The position numbers were made by a program, and so were the translations under genes. DNA of 64,000 bases, from contig FTLJ01000021.1 of the NCBI GenBank assembly GCA_900155495.1, positions 24,625 through 88,624 on the forward strand, in the 5' to 3' direction. Below the pieces are notes generated by a model. That model was not told the origin of the DNA. It worked only from the letters and a program-made list of their open reading frames with translations, and made no database searches. Positions 47,560 through 59,491 of the stretch are shown here, in pieces. Position 1 is the first letter of the stretch, and each line of letters opens with the position of its first letter. Origin of the DNA: Porogramme epimiltina. Taxonomy: Eukaryota; Basidiomycota; Agaricomycetes; Polyporales; Polyporaceae.

Positions 47560-50500
47560 ATGGGCCCGTTCAACATCCCGGAAGCGGTCCTCGATGGGTT
47601 CAAGGAAAGGGCCGAGTCCCTCGCGGTCCAAGGTGATCGAGTCTGCCATTCTCGCCCGCTGTGGTGCGCTTACCAGCATACCGTCAACCAGGCGACAAGC
47701 TCTACGTCGGGACCTCTACTGGGAATTTGTATGTGTACGCCTTTGGTGAGACGTCAGGTAAGTGCCGAGTACCATTGCCATACACCCCCAGTTTCCCACG
47801 CGAATACAGAGCATCCTGCGGAGCTCGTCGAGACCAAGAAGGCGCTATGTCGGAGGAGCATCGACCAGATTGCGTACATCAAGGACGTGAACTCCCTTGT
47901 CGTCCTCTCTGGTACGCCGCATATGTCCCTCCTGCACCGGCCCGTCTTACAGAAGATGCCCCCGCAGAGACTCAGCTCACGCTATTCCCCTCCCCGACCT
48001 TCTCCCCTCCAACCCCGCTCGTCAAGACCAAGGGCGCGCTTTGCTTCGCCCTCCACACAGGCATCGAGTACATTAGCCACGAGAGCGGCGGGACGCCCTC
48101 CAGCCCAGGCGCGGCAGCCAAGGGCAAAGGCGTCGGTGTGCCCGCCGTGGTCACCCGCCTTGCGGTGGGGTGCCGGCGGAAGATTGTGCTCTACTCGTGG
48201 CGGGACGGCGAGCCTCAGGACGTGCAGGTACGTGACTTCGCCCACGCTTCTCGCGCCGCTTGTCCACCTCGTGCCCTGTGCAGGAGATCGTGGCCCTCGC
48301 GCATTCCCCAAGGGCAATTGCGTTCGTAAACGGGGAGACGCTATGCTGGGGACACACCCCGTCGGACTACTGCCTGACGTCTCTGGCGACGTCTTTGACG
48401 GTCGACGTCGCGACGCCTGTTCCAATTACGACGTCGGGGAGCGCCATTAGCAATATGGGCATGGGCGCGCTCTCTGGGCTTGGCGGGTACATGACGCTGG
48501 GGTTGGGTGCCAAGGCGAAACCGAACGTGGTGAACGTGCGGGACGACGAGGCGCTGATTGCGAGAGACAGTGGGTCCGCCTATATGTCGTTCTGGAGCCG
48601 ATATACTGACTTTCGCCCCCCAGATACTGGGTTCATCGTTGGCACTGAAGGGAAGACCATTAGGAGCGATGCTATCGACTGGCCGGCACCACCAGAAGAA
48701 TTAGGTGTGTCTCTTCGATCAGCTGGAGCCCGAGTTTTATTGACCCCTCGTACTAGCTCTCATCAAGCCCTATGTCTTTGCAATCCTTCCCCCAGGCTCC
48801 GTTCCCATGTCACAAATACCCGGCTCTTCGTCTGCTTCTGCATCTATGTTTGTCCCAACGCCCGTCATTGAGATCCGCTCGTCAATTTCCCTACATCCTG
48901 TTCAGACGATACCCTTTCCCCCCACTGATACCCTCCCGGCGGCTGCTACGCACACGGCGCGGTTGTTAAGCCCATCCCCGGCCTCGAAGTCCCCCCTCTT
49001 TGTCGTAACTACGCCTGTGGATCGTACAGCCGCGACTACTGTGGGTAGTACGATATGGTGCTTCCGTATGAAGCCATGGATTCAACAAATCGACGAACTC
49101 GTGGATGCAGGGTCCTACGCCGACGCGCTCTCCCTCCTCGAGTCGCTCGATGCTGCTCTTGTCGCGGACAAGGTCAGGCCTCGCGCTCTTTATGCACTTC
49201 ATGGGACGTATGTGCTAACAAGCGCGTTCACAGGAGAAACGACAACGCCAGGTCCGTGCCCTCCAAGCGGTTGACCAATTCCGCAATGCGAAGTACGACG
49301 ATGCCATAAACGCTTTCATCGATCTCGATATCAATCCTGCCAAGGTCGTTGCTCTATATCCGGACAGCGTTGCGGGGAGGCTATCTGTGCCTCAGGACGA
49401 GTGGATACCCCTCTTCGGCGGCCCTAGGCCTGTCAAACCTGAGCGCCCTCAGACGCCACCGCGAACTCCAAACGACTCGCCCAATCCACAAGCATTCGGC
49501 GATGCTGCTCAAGCTGTAGGATCTCCGCCGCGAGCCCCCACACCGTCAGGTTCTGTACGCGGTCCACTGAAGAGTGTCGCGGCAGCAGCCAAGGACGACG
49601 ATACAGCTTCTATACGAAGTGTCCGCCGACCGCCAAAGCCCGGTATGTGCTTGGATGGTCCGTCAATGTTCTACGCTTACCCGTAGCCGTGTAGACAACT
49701 TCCACCGCTCGATCGAGACACTCATGCGCTACCTCTCTGACCGGCGCCCCAAGATTGCAGGCGCGCTGAGCGCGTTCCACATCACCCCTACTCAGTCGCA
49801 CGAGATGCCACACTTATCCACAACGTCAACCGTGGACCTACTCGCGCTTCCTAATGCACCCCTCGCTGCGCTAACCCCAGAGGAGCTCGTACGATTTGCG
49901 CAGATCGTCGACACGGCGCTGTTCAAGTCGTATCTTCTTGTCCGGCCCGGACTCCTCGGCCCATTGTGTCGTGTAGGATGGTGCGAGGTGTCGGAAGTAG
50001 AAGAGCTATTACGGGAGCGCGAGGTACTTCTCACATCCATTCCATTACAGCGTTGGGACTAATGACTGCGTCACAGAAATACCAGGAGATGATATACCTG
50101 TACAACGGTAGGAAGATGCATGACAAGGCTTTGAGCCTTCTTCGGCAGTAGGTGCCATTTAGTTGCCTCACATGTACTCTCACCTGACCCACCGCATACA
50201 GACTAAGCGACAAGGAGACGGATATGCGGGACAAACTGATGCCCATCGTGAACTACCTTCAACGCCTAGGACCGGAGCACTTAGACCAGATCTTCGAACA
50301 TTCGCGCTGGGTGTTCGAACAAGACCGAGATATCGCCTTCGAGGTAATTGCCTGTCCTTTACGTCGAAATTTGTCGCATACTGATATTGCCGCTTAGATC
50401 TTCACGTCAGAGGAAGTCGAGCTGCCGAAGGAATCCGTTGCAGATTTCCTAGAACGCGTCGACCCTACAGTCTGCGCCCGTTTCATCGAGTTTCTCATTG

Positions 50501-51485
50501 CAGAACGCTCGGAGACCTCTCAACAGTTCCACGATCGCCTCGCGGAGTTGTACCTCCACATTACAACGTCAGCTCGCAGGCGAGGTGACGATGGTGAGCG
50601 CCGCTTTACTCTTGGGTCGCATGTAATACCGAAGCCCTGACCATCCTGCTAGCCGCGAGAAGAACATACTATGACAAACTTCTCCGCTTCATCGATACTA
50701 CAGCGTACTACTCGACGGACAGGCTATTTGGTTTGCTTCCTTCCGAAGGTCGGTGCACTCTTTCCCCTACACATTTTCATTTAATAGACCATTATCCAGA
50801 CCTTTTCGAGGCGAAGGCCATTCTCCTCGGTCGCCTCGGGCGACACGACAGCGCCCTTGAAGTATACGCCTATCGGCTGCGGGACTTCCAAAAGGCCGAA
50901 GAGTACTGCAAGCGCGTATACCAGGCGGACTCCCCCACATCCTCCGTCTTCTTGGCGCTCCTTCGCATCTATCTCCTCCCAGGACCTACCGCACCACCTG
51001 CTGCGGACCTTCTCCCTCCCGCGCTCGAACTCATCAGCCGTCACAGTCCACGATTGGACCCTGTGGCCACACTACAACTGCTTCCGCCCCTCGTGACCGC
51101 GAAGGATGTGCGTGCGTTCCTCCTGGAAGCGCTACGGGAGCCGCTGCTCGACACCCGCGTCGTGCGCCACGTCGCGAAGGCGCGTGAAGAGCAGGTCGCG
51201 CGTCGGCTGATGGTTCTTCAATCGAAGCGTGTGAGGATCACAGAGAGTAGAATGTATGTTCCTTCCTTCTATTTTCTAGCCCGCAGTTGGTTGATTGCGT
51301 TGGTGTAGATGCCCACAGTGCCACAAGAGGATCGGCGGGAGTGTCATTGCCGTCCACGCACCACAGTAAGTTCTGTCATCTTACCCAACTTTCTCAAGCC
51401 AGCTGACCATTTGAATAGTGGTGAAGTAACACACTACCAGTGCCGGGAAGCATTCGCGCGGAAGCTGAAAGAGATGCGGACATAG
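47560..51485 (+). CDS. VPS39: Vps39/Vam6 subunit of HOPS and vacuole contact sites
   Basis: Vps39 belongs to the HOPS tether, binds the Rab GTPase Ypt7 and also joins the vacuole-mitochondrion contact site. The start at 47560 gives MGPFNIPEAVLDGFKERAES. After the first intron the frame reads SLAVQGDKLYVGTSTGNLYV, the first blade of the CNH/beta-propeller domain. Later blades include GCRRKIVLYSWRDGEPQDV and EIVALAHSPRAIAFVNGETL. The helical part has VDAGSYADALSLLESLDAAL and KYDDAINAFIDLDINPAKVV, typical of Vps39 family members, then LYNGRKMHDKALSLLRQLSD and NYLQRLGPEHLDQIFEHSRW. The C-terminus has ILLGRLGRHDSALEVYAYRL and ends in a zinc-knuckle-like pair, CPQC and HYQC. The last two short introns are needed to reach it. 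About 15 introns are inferred. Confidence 0.92.
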
Positions 51486-51686
51486 GATCTGGACTGCTTG
51501 TCACTTGGCTTTGGAAATAATATGTACACTATTCAGCGTGTTCCCGTCGTACACGTCCCATCAACCTCATCCTCCAAGAGAACTTTCACACAGATTGACC
51601 TACTCAACATTTGGTTACTACAAATACAGACTACATGTTATAATCTTCCTCCGAATACAGCACGGGCAACGGACTCCTCAGTACGT

Positions 51687-52100
51687 CTAGTCGCGTTCAA
51701 GCTTCTTGACAATGTTCCTCTCCTATCTAGGGAGTCAACATGCATTTGGCAAGGAGTAAGGGAAGGGCGTACTTGGTAATTGGTAGACTTGCCGGTGTTG
51801 TCGTTCTTAATCGCGAAACGGGTGGACTATCAGGGGATTCGTGAGTGCCAAAATACATCTATTTTGTGAAAAGACTTACACCATCCTCATTGTCGAAGAC
51901 GTCCTCGACAGTTCCAGTGGAGTGTGTGACGTTGTCCGCAGAGCCTAGTACACAGTCAGTTCAGCGCGGCCGTGAGGTCGAAATGAAAACCTACCGCCAA
52001 TGGGACGGTACTCGACCTTGTCACCCTTCTGATACAGCCCGTCAGCCTAAAACCGCGTGAGCGCAACACGTTACAAACCGCTCACCTGGTAGTCGGACAT
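51687..52100 (-). CDS. small Hva1/TUDOR-type protein (DUF2945), 73 residues
   Basis: This small gene is built from five tiny exons and has no long open frame. The ATG at 52100 gives MSDYQ. Spliced exons continue ADGLYQKGDKVEYRPIGG, SADNVTHSTGTVEDVFDNED, STRFAIKNDNTGKSTNYQ and ERNIVKKLERD, ending at the TAG at 51687-51689. All introns have GT..AG ends, and one donor is a perfect GTAAGT. The GDKVEYRPIGG and NVTHSTG motifs are the signature of the hypervirulence-associated TUDOR-like domain found in many fungi and bacteria. The fold is a small beta-barrel of unknown role. The gene is tail to tail with VPS39, 201 bases apart. The family is known; the cellular function is not. Confidence 0.82.
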
Positions 52101-52717
52101 GGTTGATGAAAGTGATTCGTGGGCTGGTGTTGCTGTGGAGGGTAGTATGGGTGCTGTATGGGGCCTACTGTATGGTCTTATATACCCTTCGAGCTCACTC
52201 TCGAAGCCTTGTTCGTGGTGTACGCCGACGATGATGGCCCGACATTGCGCTCATCTTACGCAAACTTGTGGTCATTGCCGTGCTAGGGGGGCGGGAGCGG
52301 CGTTATGACGCAGCCACCGCCCGATTCCTTGCGCTGGTTTACGTGGCCATTCGATTCCATAGTCAACCATAATGATACCGACGGTATTTCACCACTGATC
52401 CACCGACGACAGACTGGCGAATGGATGAAGGAATGGAGATTGCACTTAAATGACCACTCGTGTACCTTTCAAGTGTATGTTTAACTTGGAATTGAGCTCG
52501 CTCTGAAGTTCATCCGTGTGATGTAGGTACCGCGGTATCACTGGAGCCCGCTCTAGAAGATGCACGGACTTCTATGGTACTTGGAAAGATGATTTATGCA
52601 TCGAATACCTATACAGGAACGCAAGATAGACGATCCTGTGAGTTTCTTATAATTCAGAGCGTAAGTTGATTTATCTTGAAACTCTATCTATATAACAACT
52701 ACATAGGACGATAAAAC
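52101..52717. other. intergenic, 0.6 kb
   Basis: This stretch lies between the small Hva1/TUDOR gene (minus) and the tRNA gene (plus). The right part, 52480-52715, is AT-rich. No coding frame is supported. Confidence 0.4.
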
Positions 52718-52811
52718 GTCACTTTGCCGGAGTGGTTAACGGGATCGCCTGCTATCCTTAGCTGCCAGCGGTTGGGCTTTGCCCGCGAGTGTTCGAATCG
52801 CTCAGGTGACG
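52718..52811 (+). tRNA. tRNA-Ser(GCU) with a 12-base intron
   Basis: The sequence folds as a class II (long variable arm) tRNA. The acceptor stem is GTCACTT with AGGTGAC, and G at 52811 is the discriminator base. The D stem is CCG with CGG. The anticodon stem is ATCGC with GCGGT. The anticodon GCT lies at 52751-52753. A 12-base intron, 52755-52766 (TCCTTAGCTGCC), sits after base 37; removing it leaves the loop CTGCTAA. TTAGC in the intron can pair with the anticodon, as in other nuclear tRNA introns. The variable arm is GGGC-TTT-GCCC, and the T loop is TTCGAAT. The internal A-box-like and B-box-like promoter elements are present. Confidence 0.93.
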
Positions 52812-52812
52812 C

Positions 52813-52817
52813 TTTTT
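52813..52817 (+). terminator. RNA polymerase III terminator
   Basis: Five T residues begin two bases after the tRNA discriminator base. This is the usual stop signal for RNA polymerase III. Confidence 0.8.
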
Positions 52818-52959
52818 GACGTCGTATTCTTGACGGGCGCCTACGTCGTACCGCAGGCCGGGCTGATTCGCCAGAGTCGCGTAACCTCCCTCCATTGGAC
52901 CCATCCGTGACATTTTAATATTCTCTCCTCTTGGCTTTACGTCCCATCTCTTTTCCATC

Positions 52960-54158
52960 ATGGCCGAACACCTGAACAGCGAGGAGGAAGCTCTTCTGCA
53001 GGTGTGTCGTCACTCTCGCTTTCATTTTTTCCCTTCGACTCACGCAGAGAAACCTGAAGTCTGCGCTATCCACTGCGTTCACTGCTGCGTCCCTCCCTCG
53101 CCAGTCGGCTGCACCCGAACCAGCACCCGAGGCATCCACGCCCGAGCCCGAGCCGACGCCTCAGCCCCCTGCCGCACCAGAGCCCTCCACAAGTACGGGT
53201 GAGCCCGAGTCCGCGGAGACCGTATGGAAGGAGGAGTATGAGGCGCACATCACGGAGTGGCGAAGACAGTCTGCGGAGCAGCGCGAAAAAGCAGAGAGGA
53301 CGCGTGCGGAGTGGGAGGCGGTCCGGGAGCAGGAGCGCAAGGAGGGCAAGACGCGGCAGAGCATCCTGAGCGAGTCGCACAGTGGCTGGGAAAGCCTCAG
53401 CGGGAGCGTCGCCACTTCGTCGGCCGTCCCTATCTCTCCCAGTCCTGCGGATGTGCGGGACCTCGTAAGCGGAGAGGCCCAGGGTGGACACTCGAAGGGG
53501 TACGCTGAGGTGCGTCTCCTTCTCTCATTCATATACACCATGCCCCACTATGCGCGACGCAGCACGTGCTGACTGCTTCGCCGGTGCACGCATGCAGACT
53601 CCTCTCCCCGGTGCGTCCGCAAGGAAGACCACGCCCCCCGAGCACGAGGTGCTGTCTGGTCCTGCGTCGGAACCCGACTCGTCCAAGCAAGACAAGTGGG
53701 ACTCGATGACGTCCTCGCTCACGTCCTCGTTCCCGTCCATGTCCTTCCCTTCTGACCCACACTCGCCCATCTTGTCCGCGCGGCGCGACGGGCCCCTGGG
53801 CGCGCACCCGCACGCACACCACTCGCACGGGCACCGAGGCCCGGGCGAGCACGGCCACGGCCACGGTCTGGGGCACCACGGGCTCGGCGACGAGCGCGCG
53901 CCCCCGCCGCGGACCGCGACGGTGTCGGTGTTCGACTCGTCGCTGAGCACGAAGACGCGCGCGCTCGCGCTGCTGTCGAGCGTGGCGATCAACGTGCTGC
54001 TCCCGTTCGTGAACGGGGTCATGCTCGGGTTCGGCGAGATCTTTGCGAAGAACGTCGTCGTGCGCTTGCTGGGCTGGAAGGTTCCCGGCACGGCGAGCGC
54101 GGCGGGCTCTGGGGGGTCGGGTCGGGTCGCGGCGGGGGCCGGGCTCGGGAAGAAATAG
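52960..54158 (+). CDS. MIM1: Mim1/TOM13-like mitochondrial outer-membrane import factor, enlarged
   Basis: Mim1 sits in the mitochondrial outer membrane and helps insert alpha-helical proteins and assemble the TOM complex. The diagnostic stretch is near the C-terminus: SSVAINVLLPFVNGVMLGF followed by GEIFAKNVVVRLLGWK. It is the single membrane helix with its Gly-rich face. The start at 52960 gives MAEHLNSEEEALLQ. Exons 2 and 3 encode a charged helical region (EAHITEWRRQSAEQREKAER) and a Ser-rich linker. The acceptor before TPLPGASARKTTPPEHE keeps the frame. The yeast protein is only about 113 residues long, while this one is about 350, most of it an N-terminal extension. A histidine-rich run (HPHAHHSHGHRGPGEHGHGH) precedes the membrane helix. 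A function for the extension is not known to me. Confidence 0.85.
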
Positions 54159-54381
54159 GTGGCATGTATAGATGCATAGACGTCTGCGGCGAGGGGGGCA
54201 GTTTACATCTTATGGCTACACGCATTATTAATGCCGACGTTCGCTCGTGGACTTTGTGGGACGAGAGGGACGGCAGCGAGTGTACATCCATCCTAAATCT
54301 ATTCCTGCGGGGGGCTGGCGTTGTGCCCAAAGGTCCAATGTGGGAGTACAAGCAGCAAGGGAATACATCGAACCCAGTCAA

Positions 54382-56675
54382 CTATGCTAAATTGTTCAAT
54401 ACTCCATGCACTACCTCCTCCTGCCTCGCAAGCCACAAACCGAACGCGGGTGTCCGAAGCCAACGCTCATAAAACTCCCGCTGCTTCGTACTGCTCTTAA
54501 AAGGCAGGGGCGAGCCATGGGCCTTGAGGGACGCGAAAAACGCGGCGTCACTAAACGGTTTGAGCCTCGCCGGTAGCGAGAGGTTGGTACGGGACTCGCT
54601 GGGGGTCGGGATGAGGGTTTGGAGGTATCGTTGGAGGGGTACTAGAAGGGCTGTTGTCCGTGAGGTGAAATGTGTGCGTAGCGCCTCAGATGCGTTTCTC
54701 CCTTAGCAAAAAAGTCCCAAGTGTTATCCCCAGCTGCGGGTTCCAGTAATCGGACAAGAACATACTGGCTTGTTCTGAACCTCGACATGCTTGCTCGAGC
54801 TGCTTCAGCAAGGCGTGGTCTCGCGAGGTGTACCGCTTGTGCGTGGATTTCCACCCCGGCGCGGGTCCGACTACTACGCCCGGAGACGGTGCGCCGTTCT
54901 TGACTGTAGGGACCCTGAGATGTGCGTGTCAGCTATAATCCATAGGAGTCCCCGATCTCATTAGGGCTCACGGTTGGGCGCGGCCAAGACTGAGCGCGTT
55001 GGGCCAGTGTTTGCACGCGCGCTCAAAGAATGGATTTGTGACTCCAACAAGGAGCCCCGACGCAGGTGCTCTGGGATTGACTAACGCGGTATGGTCCGCG
55101 TCGTGGATAGTGAAGAAAGGCCTAAAATCTCCGGAGAGTGGTATCTAATGCGGACGAAGGTTAGGCGGAGAAAAACATGGGTCGTGCGCACTCACAGGCC
55201 GCAATAGATCTCGCAACCACCACACAGCCGCGCTGGACATTCCAGGCGATGGTCCAAAGACTAACATGGGCTCGCTCAGCACTACGCACTCCCATATTGA
55301 CCACAAATGAGACAGTACGGCCTCAAAATAGTTGATTATAGGAGGTTCTGAAGGGCATATCGACGCTAGAATCTATGGGTCGCATGAGCAACATATAAAT
55401 TGTAGTGGGTGGCGTTGTTACCTGAATGTCCGTCTCGCCGAGGCGACCCGGCGGGATCGCAGACATGGACTGCTGGGTTTCGATAGCCTCGGGCATTTCA
55501 ACGTGGATTACGGTCCCCAAAAATCCCAATTCAACATTAGTTCCAGGTATAGGATCTAGCCTTCTCTTCCTTCTGCATCAGGCTCCTTGGCGAAGGTGGA
55601 CGGTGCATAGATTACGTACCAACTAGAGATATTATGGCATGCGGCCTCGAGCATGGGTCCACCATGATTCATAAAGGATGGTGCAAGTTTAGAGATGAGG
55701 GTATAAAAGAGATTGGGGTATGCGAGATGTGATAATAGCACAATTGATGTCTAAAGCTCGAGACGTAAGAACACACGAAGAAGCATTGCAGACTTGGCCA
55801 ACTGACCTGTTGGTATCCACGTTTTGAAGAAGCGTCTTTCGTGCGCGTGAAACATGAGAATCCGTAAATGAAACCGTCAAGTGTCGTTGGTCGAGGGCCG
55901 TCCGTGTCCCATGACTCTCCCTCCCTAGCATCCCGAAGACGTATTCGGAACGAGTGCGTTTGTGAGCCCTCTTCGAAATGTGATGAGTCCGGGAAGGAAG
56001 AGAAGGCACTAGTGAAGAGCGTCAGCCTCCGCTGAATTATGCATAGGTACAGCGTAATAACTACTGACATGTTTTGCGCCTCAGCATGCGACAGACTGAG
56101 AGGGGGGTATATGCTCGTGATCTTCGGGCCAACCTCGAGATCGAAGTTCACTGTGCAGACGAAACATCAGCACCCCCAGGCAGCCACGGAGCACATAACA
56201 ATGACTCACCAGTAACCAGGCCTTGAATCCAGCGTCGCAGGTTGGCGACCTTCTCAGGGCCCATGGCAAGTCCATCCAGACTTAGCCTAGTCCTATGCAT
56301 AGCAGTGTGTGGCCGGCGGGGCAATGTGTTCGACCGCGACAGCTTCCTAACAACTCCAAGAGGCGGCGCGGACGGTAGTGCCCGCGTGGTGAGGTTGGGG
56401 GACGACGGGGACCTGAGCTGAGCATTATTACTGAGTGCGGGACTGGGTCCGAGGTCGAGCGGAGCGGGCATAGACCCGGGCGGACGTGCCAAGGCCCGCG
56501 GGCGGACGTTCGGTGAGTCCGGCGGGAGGGAGAGGCTGCTGAGCCCAATGTCGACTTCGTCCTCATATTCTGTTGTGGTCGCGACGGAGACGGCCATGGA
56601 TGTGGACAGCAGGGAGGCGGTGGTGGACGGGACACAAGGACGGACGGGGGCAGGAACGCAGGGTATATGCTGCAT
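54382..56675 (-). CDS. DENND6 (FAM116)-like DENN-domain protein
   Basis: DENN proteins activate Rab GTPases; DENND6 acts on endosomal recycling Rabs. Exons in order read: RRWIQGLVTG then VNFDLEVGPKITSIYPPLSL (the N-terminal longin-like part), FSSFPDSSHFEEGSQTHSFR, DGFIYGFSCFTRTKDASSKR with GYQQ, VLLSHLAYPNLFYTLISKLA then MLEAACHNISSW, ELGFLGTVIHVEMPEAIE, EAVLSHLWSIWECVVLSEPM with LVFGPSPGMSSAAVW (the cDENN core), and PFFTIHDADHTALVN. The last exon, ending at 54382, reads EFYERWLRTPAFGLWLARQE, which matches the DENND6 C-terminus. The 5' end is uncertain. The ATG at 56675 (MQHIPCVPAPVRPC) is used here; 56597 (MAVSVATTTEYEDEVD) is an alternative, and the frame stays open further upstream. Five or more introns are inferred. 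Confidence 0.82.
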
Positions 56676-56863
56676 CGGGATCCGCTCAGGCTCCACACGT
56701 GCCTCATTCGCGACCGATGCATGCGTTCGTCTCCATCTTCTTCTGTCCACCACCACAGGAATCACGAATTTCATCGCGCTCGGTCTCGCTTGGTCAACCC
56801 AGTTCTTCTTCCGTCTCCCAATCATCCGATCACGGGCCAATCCACGGCTGTCTTGTAGGACAG
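56676..56863. promoter_or_regulatory. short divergent promoter, DENND6-like and orphan genes
   Basis: Only 188 bases lie between the start codons of two divergent genes, if the chosen starts are right. Promoter elements must be shared or overlapping. No TATA box is seen. Confidence 0.4.
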
Positions 56864-59097
56864 ATGGCGGGCGCGAACTACATGGGAGGGAAGAGGTGCG
56901 CACCGACGACCACCCATAGCCAACGCGTCCAACTCAGAGTCTCCTCTCCCATCCACTCGTCTGTCCTCGTGTATGGCCCGGCAGAAATGCCGCACGCGCT
57001 AGAGTCAGGGACGCGACAGGCAAGGCGCAACGTGCCCATTTCGGAAAGAAACGCTTCGAGATCTTGAGGACGGGACTGAGGAAGGACGGCGCACCGACTA
57101 CAAGCGCGGCGAAGGTCACGCCTAATGGACCGCCAGAGATATCCCTTGCGCACGCTAGGCGCGGTCGCAATACAGTCGAGAACGAAGGGAGTGGTTGGAA
57201 TGAGCCGAGATCGCCGCCGAGACTCCAGGACTTCGCGAGCCCAAAACGGGCTTCGCGGTCGTCCCCAGCGCCGAGTTCGTCGTCCAGACGTTCGAAGATA
57301 TTGCAAGCTCTCGATGCGGAGAATGGTGAGTTCGTGAACTACACAGTGCGCGCTGGTATATATATATACGTACATAACTTCGATCCCCACCTGTAGCTGC
57401 GCCGCAGCGCCAACTAGTCGACAAAATCCTGCAGATTCCTGACCTCCTGGGTCTGTCGGGGGTTCGATCAACGCGACCACGGCATAAATCCCACTCCACA
57501 AAAGTGCCTACAACACCCGTCCGTAGTAGACATGCACCAGATATGGTCCAGGTACCCTAGTCAACTACTACTGATACTAACACACTCATTTTATTGTACA
57601 GCGGGTTTCTCGTAAAACGACTCTTGATGAGGAGGAGCAGAGCCCTTTTACATTTGCGCCCATGAAGCCACTAGAAGGTAAACGCAATGTCACTTAAATC
57701 AGGCCGTTGATACTGATACCCTGGGGCAGATCACATAGAGCCTCCGCGGCCAGCCACCCCGAGCTCAACTTTTGTCCCTGTCAATCTTGACACTAGCCCT
57801 TATTCTCCTGATGCTGGCGCTCATGACTCTGGGTATGCAGAAACCTGGCCTGACGTTTACACACCACCCCCGCCAGAGTCTGGCTCGTCGAAGATATATG
57901 TCCCTCCTCGGGTCCGATTCTACTCGTCATCTACATATGGCATCGAGGCGTCTCCGTCAAGTGCGAAATTCTCTAATGTGGCCGCCCCTTCAACATATCG
58001 GTCGCCAGTCGATGTATCACGAACAGTCAGCCTCAACAGCTTCACCGATGAAGCCACAATTCAGCGACTCGGTAGTGCCGAACGCTCGTCCAGTTCATCA
58101 TTTTTACAGCTGCCTCCACCCCTCGCTCATGCTCGATTTCTGTCGGATGTACCGCGCTCCAATCTCCAAATGGCACCTCTGCCCACTTCTGATCCGCCTG
58201 ACGAAGCCCAATGCCTTCTCGCCTCTCCCTCTGCTACGTCTCTGGTCCTGGATGACCAAGCCGACTCCGTTGTCTCGCAACACGATACCGGATACTCTTC
58301 TGACGACACCTCTTACTCGGACTGGGAAGTTTATTCTCTTCGTGATATCTTGGGAGATCCTCTCGAGGACGCTGATCCCTGGGCTGTTCTCAACGGAGTG
58401 CTAGGATTGCCTGTTCCTGTGTCAGCGACTTGCTCTCCCCTACTCAGTAGCCTTGTACAAGACAGGAGAGGTGTGGGCCATGATCCCGTGTACCACTGTC
58501 CACTAAACCCCAACCGCGGATCCATCCGACATTCTCTTGACGAGGCCCCCGATGAGGTGGACACGTCTGCATTCCTCTCATCTCAAAACGAGATTTCTTC
58601 ACCGTGGCACGCAAGTCCCATCACCTCCCGGACCACACCTGAGGATGTTCGATTAGGCCAACAAGTCGCCCCATGGGACATCCAATTAGAGATACCAACG
58701 ACAGAAGAAGTGCAAGAACCTTGTCCGCGCGCCTTTGTGTCTAAGCCCGTGTCTCGAACAGCGTCACCCACACAGGCGTCTGCCGCCCTGAAAACGCAAG
58801 AGGACACAAGGACAGCAGGAACAATCCCGGAGCTAGGCCACGCCGATGACGCTGGGCGGGTCCGAATGGAGGGAGTCATGGTCGCGGTAGACACATCCAG
58901 TGCCCCTTCCTTGGACGCCTACTTACGTTGTTCGTCAGGATGAATGCGATGCGCCCCCACAGCAGTGCGATGACGAAGTTCCGGGCGGGGGAGGAGGAAT
59001 GGAGGGCGGTTCGGAGGCGATAGGCGACCCTGTTATGTTACTCGACGGCCCGTGCCTGTTCGCAGACGACGATTATGCTCCGTCTGACGGCGAATAG
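56864..59097 (+). CDS. unrecognised Ser/Pro-rich protein with a conserved-looking basic N-terminus
   Basis: I do not recognise a family. The ATG at 56864 gives MAGANYMGGKR, which splices in frame to NAARARVRDATGKAQRAHFG and KKRFEILRTGLRKDG. The start was chosen because only this join leads without a stop into a long open exon. Further exons read RRSKILQALDAEN, then APQRQLVDKILQIPDLLGLS, VSRKTTLDEEEQSPFTFAPM, IEPPRPATPSSTFVPVN, and a long exon (about 57730-58870) rich in Ser, Pro, Asp and Glu, with DTGYSSDDTSYSDWEVYSLR. An intron with acceptor TTCGTCAG near 58938 gives a better end (DECDAPPQQCDDEV to DYAPSDGE at 59097) than stopping at 58943. The basic head and acidic, Ser-rich tail suggest a nuclear, phosphorylated protein. 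Nothing visible gives a function. Confidence 0.65.
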
Positions 59098-59491
59098 ACC
59101 CCGTGCTTGTGTTTTCCCCGCATTGTGGGCGTCGGTCGGAAGGGGAGAGAAAGTGGGCCCCACGGGCCGACGACTTTGCCTATCCGGTAATCTCTGGCGT
59201 GTGATTGGCTCCGGCGAGGAAAGAGACGCGTCTGGTCACGGCGTCGTCACAGACATTGTGGCTGCCCTGATCAGCTGGAGAGGACTCCGGAGAGGGGCTG
59301 AGCGACGCTGAATCCGGGGATCAGGACGCGTCACGCAGAAACACATGCCTCCTCTCTTCCCCGCACGACTTTTAGACGACCGGCCCACCCTCGGGCGACG
59401 CTTACAGCCCTCTGCACACCCCGACCCCCCTTCACCCCGTCTTGTTCCACCACACTCCCTCTCCTGAACCTCTCCACCGCCCCCGCCTACG
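59098..59491. other. intergenic, 0.4 kb
   Basis: This stretch holds the promoter of the second dehydrogenase fusion gene. The last 130 bases before 59492 are C-rich and pyrimidine-rich. No gene is seen. Confidence 0.4.

Noticed and set aside
22230..56675. ARP3, ATG17, VPS39 and a DENN-domain gene as a membrane-trafficking cluster
   Set aside because: They are spread over 34 kb among unrelated genes, on both strands, and act in different steps. Chance neighbourhood explains it.
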